64,000 bases of DNA. Source: Nitrospirota bacterium. Its GTDB lineage: Bacteria; Nitrospirota; Thermodesulfovibrionia; UBA6902. Made by a program: the position numbers and the translations under genes. Positions 42,427 to 50,909 of this stretch are shown in pieces. The notes beneath the pieces were generated by a model. The model saw nothing but the letters and a program-made list of their open reading frames with translations. It had not been told where the DNA came from and searched no databases. The DNA lies in assembly GCA_016213935.1 (NCBI GenBank), contig JACQZG010000013.1:50419-114418 (forward strand), in the 5' to 3' direction. Within the stretch, counting starts at the first letter, position 1. The number at the start of each line of letters is the position of its first letter.

Positions 42427-44004
42427 CTACGCCTCCATAACTTCTTTTATCACTCTACGCTCAATGCCGTCAACAATCCTGACACTGCCTATCTTCTCGG
42501 GAAGAACGAACCTGATATTCCCGGCAATCGCCTTCTTGTCCACGCTCATGGCATTTATAACGTCTGAAATACCGATGTCCGAAGGAATATCAGCCGGCAG
42601 GCCGCATGACCGGATAAGTTCTTTCACTTTCACTGCGGAATCCTCATCAAAAATCCCCAGTTTCACGGCAAGGTCAGAAGCGTAACGCATCCCTATCGCG
42701 ACGGCCTCGCCGTGCAAATACCTTGTATAACCAGTAGCTGTCTCAATCGCGTGGCCAACGGTATGGCCGAAATTCAAAATCGCCCTTAACCCGCTCTCCC
42801 TCTCATCTTGTGACACGACATCCGCCTTTATTTCGCAGGAACGTTTTATAACGGGGATAAGGCTTGCGCCTAAAGAAAATATATCCTCTCTTTTTTCATC
42901 GATATAATTAAAAAGTTCGCTGTCATACATAATGCCGTATTTAATAACCTCGGCCATGCCCGCCCTGAACTCCCTGACAGGAAGCGACGTTAAAGTATCC
43001 GTGTCCATAATTACGAGAGAAGGCTGATGGAATGCCCCTATCATGTTTTTGCCGAGCGGATGGTTTACGCCGGTCTTTCCTCCGACGGAACTGTCAACCT
43101 GAGAAAGAAGCGTTGTGGGCACCTGAATGTATTTTATGCCCCTCATGTATGTCGCGGCAACGAAACCTGCAAGGTCTCCGACAACACCTCCGCCTAAGGC
43201 GATTATCATGGAGCCCCTGTCAAAACCGGATTCAAGAAGCCTGCCGTAAATCCTCTCAGCCCATTCAAGCTTCTTATGCTCCTCGCCGTCAGGCATGATA
43301 AAGATCTCAGGAGAGATGCCCTCTTTGTTTAACGATTCAAGAATTGTCTTGCCGAATATCGGGAAAATGGTCTCGTTGCTGACTATAAAAACTTTTGACG
43401 GCCTGAACTCCCTAAGCCTCATGCCTGCCTTGGAGAGAAGGCCGCTGCCTATGATTATCTCGTAACTCCTTTCGCCTAACCCGACCGCCACCCGTTCCGA
43501 GTCAAGCCCGAGTGATGAAATGATATTGTCGGCAGCCTCTGCCGGAGTGATGAAATCTGTTTGAATAAAGGCATCAGATTTCCTGTAAAACTCCTCCCTT
43601 TCAGACAGAAGCTTCTTTATCTCTTCAAGCGGCTCTTTCACATCAAGAAGAGGGCGTTTGCCGCCTTCAAGCATTACACGCCTGAGAATCACTTCAGGGC
43701 CTGCCGTCAGGCAAAAGATTAGACCCCTTCTGCGAAGATTCTGCAGGTTCCTGTTATTCTTGATGACCCCTCCTCCAGTCGCTATTACAATATTGTCTCT
43801 GCCTGATATCTCTTCTACTGCCTCACTTTCGATCTGGCGGAAATAATCTTCGCCCTTATTCTTAAAAATAAGCGATATGGGCATGCCTTCACGATTTTCT
43901 ATAAGGAGGTCTGAATCGACGAAATCATAACCGAGCTTTAAACTTAGCTCTCTCCCTACAGAGGTCTTGCCTGTTCCCATGAAGCCGGCCAATGATATTT
44001 TCAT
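42427..44004 (-). CDS. aroKB: Shikimate kinase-dehydroquinate synthase fusion
   Basis: 525 residues joining two shikimate pathway enzymes. Residues 1-~165 are shikimate kinase: GFMGTGKTSVGRELS P-loop, DSDLLIE, ATGGGVI and KRPLLDV. Residues ~175-525 are dehydroquinate synthase: GGGVVGDLAGFVAATYMRG, TTLLSQVDSSVGGKTGVN, KNMIGAFHQP, NFGHTVGHAIE (metal His) and LHGEAVAIGM. Both active sites look complete. Lies just downstream of aroC. Confidence 0.95.
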   Translation of the reverse strand: MKISLAGFMGTGKTSVGRELSLKLGYDFVDSDLLIENREGMPISLIFKNKGEDYFRQIESEAVEEISGRDNIVIATGGGVIKNNRNLQNLRRRGLIFCLTAGPEVILRRVMLEGGKRPLLDVKEPLEEIKKLLSEREEFYRKSDAFIQTDFITPAEAADNIISSLGLDSERVAVGLGERSYEIIIGSGLLSKAGMRLREFRPSKVFIVSNETIFPIFGKTILESLNKEGISPEIFIMPDGEEHKKLEWAERIYGRLLESGFDRGSMIIALGGGVVGDLAGFVAATYMRGIKYIQVPTTLLSQVDSSVGGKTGVNHPLGKNMIGAFHQPSLVIMDTDTLTSLPVREFRAGMAEVIKYGIMYDSELFNYIDEKREDIFSLGASLIPVIKRSCEIKADVVSQDERESGLRAILNFGHTVGHAIETATGYTRYLHGEAVAIGMRYASDLAVKLGIFDEDSAVKVKELIRSCGLPADIPSDIGISDVINAMSVDKKAIAGNIRFVLPEKIGSVRIVDGIERRVIKEVMEA

Positions 44005-44028
44005 ATTAAAATAGGGGTAGAAACTGCC

Positions 44029-45249
44029 TCAGAAATTATTTATCTGCCTTAGATAACCCTTGTAATTCCGCTTAATCTCTTCCATGCTGTCACCGCCGAA
44101 TTTACAGAGAAAACTGTCGGCTATCACAAGAGCGGCAACCGCCTCCCCTACAACGGAAGCGGCAGGGACAGCGCATACATCCGACCTTTCATACGCGGCA
44201 TCAAACCTTCGCTTGGTTTCTATATCAACAGATGAAAGCGGCTTCCTGAGCGTAGGTATCGGTTTCATGGCGGCCCTCACGACAATCGGCATACCCGTGC
44301 TTATCCCGCCTTCAATCCCGCCCGATTTATTTGTCTTTCTGTAAAACCCGCCGGCTAACCGCTGAACGCTGAAGGCTGAACGCTTTCCGTAAAAAATCTC
44401 ATCCATAACCTCCGAACCCGGCATTCGGGCACTTTCAAATCCGAAACCGACCTCAACCCCCTTTATCGCCTGAATCCCCATAAGTGCGTAAGAAAGCCTT
44501 GCGTTCAGACGGCTCCCCCACTGACTGTAACTCCCGAGGCCGACGGGAACGCCGGTGATGACGACCTCAAATACGCCTCCGAGGCTGTCGCCCTCCTTTA
44601 TCGCCTTGTCAATAATTGAGATTATCCTTTCTTCACTCTTTTTATCAGGGCACCTTACCGGTGAAGCCTCAGCTCTGCCAAAGAGTTCCGAAATAATTTT
44701 AATTTCTGAGCCTTGCGCCTTATATCTTATGCCCTGCGCCTCTATCCCGCCTACCTCCGTCACATAACTCATTACTTTTATATCGAACTCGGAAAGAAGT
44801 TTCTTGGCTATGGCGCCGAGAGCCGTTCTGGCGGCAGTCTCCCGAGCGCTTGAGCGTTCAAGCACATTCCTGATATCCCTGTGGCTGAATTTCATCGCCC
44901 CCGCAAGGTCAGCGTGCCCGGGCCTAGGCCTTGTCACTTGAACTCCTTTGCCCTTATCCCTGCCGTGACATGACATGATCGTTTCCCAGTTCTTCCAATC
45001 CCTGTTCTCGATCATTATACCTATGGGAGAGCCGAGAGTCTTACCCCAGCGTACGCCAGACAAAATTTGGGCGTGATCAGACTCAATCTTCATCCGCCCT
45101 CCCCTGCCGTGGCCTTTCTGTCTCCTTGACAGCTCCATGTCTATATCTTTTTCAGCCAATGAAAGATTTGAGGGTATCCCATCCATGACGCACAACAAGG
45201 CTTTGCCGTGTGACTCTCCGGAAGTAAGATATTTCAGCTTCTCAAACAT
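44029..45249 (-). CDS. aroC: Chorismate synthase with repeat-derived insertions
   Basis: 406 residues, longer than many chorismate synthases (about 360-390). Family motifs are present: [17 protein letters not shown] at the start (GESHG), [15 protein letters not shown] (RRxxGxGRGxRMxIE), [25 protein letters not shown], and [12 protein letters not shown] near the C-terminus. Two stretches, [13 protein letters not shown] (about 170-182) and [14 protein letters not shown] (about 287-300), are encoded by 7-bp-period arrays and look like insertions into loops; the flanking family sequence is otherwise continuous. Catalyses EPSP to chorismate using reduced FMN. Confidence 0.96.
   Translation of the reverse strand: MFEKLKYLTSGESHGKALLCVMDGIPSNLSLAEKDIDMELSRRQKGHGRGGRMKIESDHAQILSGVRWGKTLGSPIGIMIENRDWKNWETIMSCHGRDKGKGVQVTRPRPGHADLAGAMKFSHRDIRNVLERSSARETAARTALGAIAKKLLSEFDIKVMSYVTEVGGIEAQGIRYKAQGSEIKIISELFGRAEASPVRCPDKKSEERIISIIDKAIKEGDSLGGVFEVVITGVPVGLGSYSQWGSRLNARLSYALMGIQAIKGVEVGFGFESARMPGSEVMDEIFYGKRSAFSVQRLAGGFYRKTNKSGGIEGGISTGMPIVVRAAMKPIPTLRKPLSSVDIETKRRFDAAYERSDVCAVPAASVVGEAVAALVIADSFLCKFGGDSMEEIKRNYKGYLRQINNF
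44353..44387. repeat. Heptamer array inside aroC (first)
   Basis: Five units of exactly 7 bp on the plus strand: GGCTAAC, CGCTGAA, CGCTGAA, GGCTGAA, CGCTTTC. This is nearly the same heptamer as in the porA-porB gap. On the coding strand it gives [10 protein letters not shown] within aroC. Confidence 0.85.
44706..44740. repeat. Heptamer array inside aroC (second)
   Basis: On the minus strand: GGCGCAG, GGCATAA, GATATAA, GGCGCAA, GGCTCAG, an exact 7-bp period over 35 bp. It encodes [12 protein letters not shown] in the chorismate synthase frame. Confidence 0.85.
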
Positions 45250-45365
45250 AAACCCCCTTTTATAAATTCAGAAAAATTGTTATAGTGTAACTCATAATCA
45301 TTGAATAATGAAATCAAAAAAAAGCCTTATTGTCAAGAATAGATTTTGAAAAATACACAAAAGAC

Positions 45366-45394
45366 TTGCATTAAGCCTTGACTGTGATTATAAT
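45366..45394 (+). promoter_or_regulatory. Candidate promoter for the MshN-like gene
   Basis: TTGCAT, 17-bp spacer, perfect TATAAT, ending 61 bp before the ATG at 45456. Confidence 0.55.
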
Positions 45395-45455
45395 TACAAA
45401 TAGATATATCCAATAAACATACTATATTAATTTAACTAAAAGGTACATTAAAATT

Positions 45456-46463
45456 ATGAGCCTGATATCTGATATGCTCTCAAAAGTAAAACTCCCGGCT
45501 CCCACGAGAGAAACACCTCCGGGGCTCCGGTCGGATATCAACCAGGCCAGGCAGAAAAAAGTAGGGAAAAAATATAAGGTAGCCCTTGCCTTAAGCGTTA
45601 TCGCGGGATTTTTGATAATCACCGTCGCATTTCTTTACCAAATCTATATTGTCAAGGCAGGAGACGAGATTCCTGAAAACCTTCATAAACTTAAAAGCAC
45701 CGAAAAAAGAAGGGCAACCGCCAAACCTCAGCAGACGCTCAGCGAAAAAATAGAAGAGGCCCTGAAGGAACCCCCTCTTAAAGAAAAAGAGGCCGATGTT
45801 GATCAAAAGAAGAGCATCTTCGTAAAGACGCCGCCGCCGGCGCTTCTCACTGAAATCGTGACTGCTGATAAAGAAAGCGGCGATGCCGGTTCTACATCAG
45901 CGGCTTCCGGCGGAGATGTAATTAAAGAAGCCGGCGCTTCTGCCGAAACCGGGGGCCTGCCTGTCGAGGTTGCGACTGCAACAGAACCGGCAATAGGTTC
46001 GAAAGATACATATCACCTTATCTACAAGGCCGACAGGAGCGAAAAGGAACAGGATTATTTAACCGCGATAGCCATGTACGAAAACATCCTTAAGATTGAG
46101 CCCACCAATCATATTATTATGAATAAAATAGCTACGCTTCTAATGAATATGAAGATGTGGAAAGAGGCTATGGACAGATTGAGAGAGTCTTACAAAATCA
46201 AAAAAGATTACATACCTTCACTGATAAATATCGGGATTGTTTATGCTAACACTGGCAATTATTTAAAAGCGGAAAAGTTTCTCCTTCAGGCCCTTGACCT
46301 TGACCCCATAAACCAGGATGCCGTATTCAGCACCGCCCTTCTGTATGAAAAAGAGAAAAACTTCGGGAAAGCCGGAGAGTTTTACTCAAGGCTCGGGAAA
46401 CTCGGCGATGTTAGGGGAATGGACGGATTAACCAGAGTAACTAATTATTCGCAGTTTCATTGA
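45456..46463 (+). CDS. MshN-like TPR membrane protein
   Basis: 335 residues. A short cytoplasmic N-terminus (MSLISDMLSKVK, resembling the MSLINQML-type start of MshN), a transmembrane helix (about 42-64), a Pro/Lys/Glu and Gly/Ala-rich linker (about 70-185), and three or four TPR units (about 190-315; HIIMNKIATLLMNMKMWKEA, PSLINIGIVYANTGNYLKAE, DAVFSTALLYEKEKNFGKAG). In MSHA pilus loci MshN sits beside MshM. Here the gene faces the MshM-like gene, their stop codons overlapping by 7 bp. Transcribed separately from the main pilus operon. Confidence 0.75.
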   Translation: MSLISDMLSKVKLPAPTRETPPGLRSDINQARQKKVGKKYKVALALSVIAGFLIITVAFLYQIYIVKAGDEIPENLHKLKSTEKRRATAKPQQTLSEKIEEALKEPPLKEKEADVDQKKSIFVKTPPPALLTEIVTADKESGDAGSTSAASGGDVIKEAGASAETGGLPVEVATATEPAIGSKDTYHLIYKADRSEKEQDYLTAIAMYENILKIEPTNHIIMNKIATLLMNMKMWKEAMDRLRESYKIKKDYIPSLINIGIVYANTGNYLKAEKFLLQALDLDPINQDAVFSTALLYEKEKNFGKAGEFYSRLGKLGDVRGMDGLTRVTNYSQFH

Positions 46464-47956
46464 AACAATTTTAATTCCTTCAGTCTCTCTTTAGCCCTTT
46501 CTTCTGTGTCAGAATCAGGATATTGCTGTATAAGCCAATTCAGTATCTCCTCGGCTTTTTTGGTATTGTCAAGCTTAACAAACGCGGAACTCGCCATAAG
46601 CAGGGCATCCGGGGCCTTTCTGCCTGAATAGGAATAGTCTTTGACCACCTTGTCAAATTCGGCAATCGCCTTTTTGTAATCGCCTTTCGCGTAATACGCC
46701 TCGCCTGACCAATATGTGACATCTTCTCTCAGGGCATGTTTGGGAAAGGTCTTCGTGAAATCCTTGAAACTGCTTAATGCATCATCGAACCGTCCCGCAA
46801 GAAAAACTTCAAGCCCCCGGCGGTAAAGATCTTCAGGCTTGACTGCGGCAGTGACATTTGACTTGACGTTCTGCTGAAACTTGTTAACGGCATTGATCTT
46901 CTCATTAAGCAGAGCGCCTGAGATAACATTTTCATCCTTGACAGAAGGCAGGGATGTTTTATCATCCTCAGTTGCCACTGTAGTTGAAGGTGGAAGAATC
47001 GCCCCCCCGGCGATTGATGAAGGTGCCGCAGTTGAAGTTTTGTTTGCGGCAGGAAAAAAGTAAAGGCCCGAACCCGCGGCTAACAGAATGGCCGTCAACC
47101 CCGCCGCTCCGTAATAAAATCTCGGCGTAAATATGCTCCTTCTGTATGATGACCCGTCTTTCAGATGAGATATGGCGTATTTGACATGCTTCGCCGTTAT
47201 AACGCTGCTCTCTTCGAGAAATGCCGCCATTATGGCCCTCGAAGAAACAAGGTTTATCTTTCTGGGGATTCCCTGCGAATAGGCATATATAGGATTTTTA
47301 AGCCCCTTGTCAAGCCTTAAAAAGCCCTTGCCGGCTTTTATCAGCCTGTAGTTTATGTATTCCAGCATTTCGCCGCTGTCAAGAGGAACAAGTTTCATAC
47401 TCACGGTGATCCTCTGCCTGAGCTGCCTCAAATTGCCTTCATTGAGCATATCATCAAGCTCGGGCTGCCCCACGAGAATTATCTGCAGGAGCTTCTCCTT
47501 CTCGGTCTCGAGGTTTGAAAGAAGCCTCAATTCCTCCAGCGTATGGACAGGGAGGCTCTGCGCCTCATCAACTATTATTATGACAGGCTTCTTCTCATGC
47601 GACTTCTCAAGAAGGAAATCCCTGAAGACCTTTAATGTTTCAGACTTGCTCCTGTCCCGGTATTTGACCTTAAGGTCATCGAGGACAGAGACTAAGAACT
47701 CTTCGGGTGAAAGGCTTGGGGTGAGAATGAGGGCGATCTCAGCCTGGTTTTTCCATTTTTCAATGAAGATCTTTATAAGCGTGGTCTTGCCGGTCCCGGG
47801 CTCGCCCGTAATAAGGCAGAAACCTTCTCTCTGCTGAATAACGTAATCGAGTGACTGAAGAGCCTCTTTGTGGCTCTCAGACGAAAAGAAATAGTCAGGA
47901 TCCGGGGTTAACTTAAAAGGGTCCTCTCTAAGACCGAAGAATTTTAATATATCCAT
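46457..47956 (-). CDS. MshM/ExeA-like AAA ATPase with C-terminal TPR domain
   Basis: 499 residues. N-terminal AAA+ ATPase of the ExeA/GspA/MshM family: FFGLREDPFKLTPDPDYFF, Walker A ITGEPGTGKTTL (about 49-60), Walker B IIVDEAQSL, and QPELDDML. A transmembrane helix (about 283-300) leads to a Ser/Thr-rich linker and a periplasmic TPR/YbgF-like domain (about 375-495; DLYRRGLEVFLAGRFDDAL, PDALLMASSAFVKLDN). The fusion of ATPase to periplasmic TPR is seen in related loci. Its start overlaps the gspF stop by 1 bp. Confidence 0.85.
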   Translation of the reverse strand: MDILKFFGLREDPFKLTPDPDYFFSSESHKEALQSLDYVIQQREGFCLITGEPGTGKTTLIKIFIEKWKNQAEIALILTPSLSPEEFLVSVLDDLKVKYRDRSKSETLKVFRDFLLEKSHEKKPVIIIVDEAQSLPVHTLEELRLLSNLETEKEKLLQIILVGQPELDDMLNEGNLRQLRQRITVSMKLVPLDSGEMLEYINYRLIKAGKGFLRLDKGLKNPIYAYSQGIPRKINLVSSRAIMAAFLEESSVITAKHVKYAISHLKDGSSYRRSIFTPRFYYGAAGLTAILLAAGSGLYFFPAANKTSTAAPSSIAGGAILPPSTTVATEDDKTSLPSVKDENVISGALLNEKINAVNKFQQNVKSNVTAAVKPEDLYRRGLEVFLAGRFDDALSSFKDFTKTFPKHALREDVTYWSGEAYYAKGDYKKAIAEFDKVVKDYSYSGRKAPDALLMASSAFVKLDNTKKAEEILNWLIQQYPDSDTEERAKERLKELKLFQ

Positions 47957-49176
47957 TATCCCGCGTTTATCTCTGCGATAAGGTCATATATCGGGAGCAT
48001 AAGGCCTATTATGATGATCCCGAACATGAATCCAATTACCCCTATGACAATCGGCTCTATCATCTTTGACATGTTCTGGGAAACTTTGTGAAGCTTCTTG
48101 AGATAATAATCGCCTACATACCCGTACTGCTCATCGAGGTTGCCGCTCGCCTCTCCGATGTCCACCATCCTTGTCACAAGCGGAGGGAATATCCAGTGCT
48201 TCCTCATGGCGTCGGATATCCTGCTTCCTGTGGTAATGTCTTCGCGTTCTATCTCAATCGCGCGTTTAAAGACGTCATTCTCCATGAGGTCGCAGACTAT
48301 CTCGAGCGCCCTGTCGATTGTGATGCCGGCGACGGTAAGAATCCTCATCTGCTCAGCATAAAGGGCGAGAAGCTTGTTATAGACGATCAGCTTGACGATC
48401 GGCATCTTGAGAAGCATAAGGTCTATGTAAAATCGGGTCTTATCATACTTTCTGAGAGCTTTGTATATAAGAATAATGGAAACCGGGAGCAGGAAAATAG
48501 GGTATTTGTATTTCTGGACAAACTCGCTTGTCCAGAGGAGCCCCCTTGTTATAGGCGGAAGCGTGACCTGCATGCTCTTGAAAACATCCATTATCTTAGG
48601 AAGGACGTAAAGCATCCAGAACATCATTGCGCCGAATGTTGTGACAAGTGCAAACGTGGGATAAATCAGAGCCCCTTTTATGGCGCCCGCGAGATCTTCC
48701 ATCCTCTGAAGATGGATGGCGACATCTTCAAGGCTCTTGTCAAGCCGCCCCGTCTCTTCCCCTATCAGCACCAGGTGATTGAATATGTTTGGAAATATGT
48801 CACTGTGTTTCTTGATTGCGTTTGAAAAACTGGAGCCGTGCTCGAGCATCTCAGCCATATTGTCTATCTTGCTCTGAAAATACTTGTTCTCCATTCCCTG
48901 CGCAATGCTTGTTAATCCGGAGAGAATTGGAACGCCTGCCCTCAGCATTACGGCGAGGTTGTTGGCAAATTCAATAATATCCTCTCTCTTGATCTTCTGC
49001 CGCCTTGCGAGAAGCCCTTTGAGCGCGACAACATATTCACTCGTCTGGCTGATGTTAAGCATGTGGAGGCCGGCCGCGGATATGCTTTCAATGGCGGCCT
49101 GAAGGTTTATCTCCTCGATCATCCCTTTGACCACTGTGCCTTCATGGTCTATCGCTTTATAGGAAAAAATAGGCAT
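47956..49176 (-). CDS. Type IV pilus/type II secretion inner-membrane platform protein (PilC/GspF/MshG)
   Basis: 406 residues. Two GspF domains (about 70-190 and 270-395), each beginning with a cytoplasmic helical bundle and ending in membrane helices. FANNLAVMLRAGVPILSGL, LIGEETGRLDKSLEDVA, and in the second copy YAEQMRILTVAGITIDRAL, MVDIGEASGNLDEQYG are the family signatures. It is encoded between the ATPases and the MshM-like gene and presumably forms the platform on which the GspE hexamer works. Confidence 0.93.
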   Translation of the reverse strand: MPIFSYKAIDHEGTVVKGMIEEINLQAAIESISAAGLHMLNISQTSEYVVALKGLLARRQKIKREDIIEFANNLAVMLRAGVPILSGLTSIAQGMENKYFQSKIDNMAEMLEHGSSFSNAIKKHSDIFPNIFNHLVLIGEETGRLDKSLEDVAIHLQRMEDLAGAIKGALIYPTFALVTTFGAMMFWMLYVLPKIMDVFKSMQVTLPPITRGLLWTSEFVQKYKYPIFLLPVSIILIYKALRKYDKTRFYIDLMLLKMPIVKLIVYNKLLALYAEQMRILTVAGITIDRALEIVCDLMENDVFKRAIEIEREDITTGSRISDAMRKHWIFPPLVTRMVDIGEASGNLDEQYGYVGDYYLKKLHKVSQNMSKMIEPIVIGVIGFMFGIIIIGLMLPIYDLIAEINAG

Positions 49177-50822
49177 TATCCGGCCACCCTCAGCACTTCT
49201 TCAAATGTGGTAATCCCGCTTACCGCCTTCTGTATCCCGTTATCTCTCATTGTCTTCATCCCGTTTCTTATCGCCACATCCAGCATGGCTGTGGCAGAAG
49301 CCCCTGAATATATTAACTCTTTAATCTCCTGTGTCACAATGAATATCTCCCCGATTGTGGTCCGCCCTGAATAGCCTGTCCCGCCGCAATCACTGCATCC
49401 TTCCCCTTTGAAAGTTGTCTTCATATCATTAAGCCCGGTAAACCCCATGCTTTCAAGCTCCCCGGGCTTAAGCGTATATTCCTTCTTGCAGCCTGAGCAT
49501 ATTCTTCTTACGAGCCTCTGCCCGATGACGCAAAGGAGCGCCGAGGATAAAAGAAAGCGGTCAACGTTAAAATTGACAAGCCTCGGTATGGTGCTTACCG
49601 CGTCATTGGTATGAAGCGTGCTCAGGACGAGATGCCCTGTTATGGATGCCCTGAGCGCGATTGTGGCGGTCTCCTCATCCCTGATCTCGCCGAGAAGTAT
49701 GACATCGGGGTCCTGCCTCATGAACGTCCTGCCGGCCGCCTCAAAGCTGTAGCCGGCTTTTTCCGAGACGCTCGTCTGCTTAACCATGCTGAGCCTGTAC
49801 TCAACAGGGTCTTCAACTGTCAGAACGTTCTTCTCAATGAGATCTATTTCTCTCAATGCGGCGTAAAGCGTGGTCGTCTTACAGCTCCCCGTTGCGCCGC
49901 ATATCAGTATCATGCCGTATGGCTTAAGAAAAAGGCGCCTCAGCCGCTCAGTATCATCTTTGTCAAAACCGAGAGAAGCGAGCCTTAGGATGGCGCCGCC
50001 GCTGCCGAGTATCCTTATGACAAGGTTTTCGCCGTAGATCGTGGGCATTGTCGAGACGCGCATATCATAGCGCATGTTCAGAAAGTTGAAAGAAAAAGAG
50101 CCGTCCTGCGGTATCCTCATCTCGGCTATGTCAAGTTTTGACAATATTTTGACTCTCGATATGATCCCGCTGTGGACGATCTTTGGAAGGCAATGGCCCT
50201 GCAGCAGAACGCCGTCAATGCGGTAAAACACATGAACAGTGTCGGAAGTCGGCGTCACGTGTATGTCCGTGCATTTCCTTCTTATGGCGTCTTTCACGAG
50301 ATAATCGGTAAGCTGTGATATTTTAGTGCCGGTAAGCTCCCCTGTTTTAACGCTTTCAACTATCTTATCAATCCCCTCCTGAATCGGGTTTTCGAGAAAA
50401 TAGTATGACTTTTCAAGAGCCGCTTCCATTGCTGAACTGTCAACCATTGTAATTTTTGGAGGTTTGCTGGTTATCCGTGTTGCGGCATCAACAGCGCGCA
50501 TGTTCTCCGAGGTGCCGATTCCTATGGTAATAATCCCGTCTTCCACCTTCAGAGGCACGAAACCAAGCCGTGAACAGAGGTCGCGCGGCACGAGGCGCAG
50601 AACCTCCTCGGGTATGTTGTATGAACTGATGTCGAAAAAAGAGAGGCCTGCCTGTTCGGCAACCGTCTGGGTTATATCCTTTGAAGAAACGAAGCTCAGT
50701 TTTACCAGAATGGCTCCGATAAGATTGCCGGTGATGGCCTGCTCAGCCAGAGCAATCCTTATATGCGATTCTTTGGCAAGGCCTTTCTTCTGTAAAAGCT
50801 CTCCTAATCTTAATGGCGGCAT
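49176..50822 (-). CDS. PilB/GspE/MshE-type assembly ATPase, paralog 1 (altered Walker A)
   Basis: 548 residues with N1E (MshEN-like) domain (about 1-130), then the GspE ATPase domain. Asp box VLTVEDPVEY, GEIRDEETA (378-384), STLHTNDA and the zinc tetracysteine (CSGCKKEY ... CSDCGGTG) are intact, but the Walker A reads GATGSCKTTT: Cys314 (codon TGT, 49881-49883) replaces the conserved second Gly of G-x-x-x-x-G-K-T. It may still bind ATP weakly or serve as a partner of paralog 2. Abuts gspF. Confidence 0.92.
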   Translation of the reverse strand: MPPLRLGELLQKKGLAKESHIRIALAEQAITGNLIGAILVKLSFVSSKDITQTVAEQAGLSFFDISSYNIPEEVLRLVPRDLCSRLGFVPLKVEDGIITIGIGTSENMRAVDAATRITSKPPKITMVDSSAMEAALEKSYYFLENPIQEGIDKIVESVKTGELTGTKISQLTDYLVKDAIRRKCTDIHVTPTSDTVHVFYRIDGVLLQGHCLPKIVHSGIISRVKILSKLDIAEMRIPQDGSFSFNFLNMRYDMRVSTMPTIYGENLVIRILGSGGAILRLASLGFDKDDTERLRRLFLKPYGMILICGATGSCKTTTLYAALREIDLIEKNVLTVEDPVEYRLSMVKQTSVSEKAGYSFEAAGRTFMRQDPDVILLGEIRDEETATIALRASITGHLVLSTLHTNDAVSTIPRLVNFNVDRFLLSSALLCVIGQRLVRRICSGCKKEYTLKPGELESMGFTGLNDMKTTFKGEGCSDCGGTGYSGRTTIGEIFIVTQEIKELIYSGASATAMLDVAIRNGMKTMRDNGIQKAVSGITTFEEVLRVAG

Positions 50823-50909
50823 ATAGTTAATATTTTACCAGTTAATAAATCAGAAGAAAACTGACGGCAGTTAGAACAATAGCAAGGTTAAGGAAAAATA
50901 GCTCTTATG

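Noticed and set aside
48088..48825. A 245-residue frame on the plus strand
   Set aside because: Antisense to the platform protein gene (PilC/GspF); no start signals and no recognisable domain.
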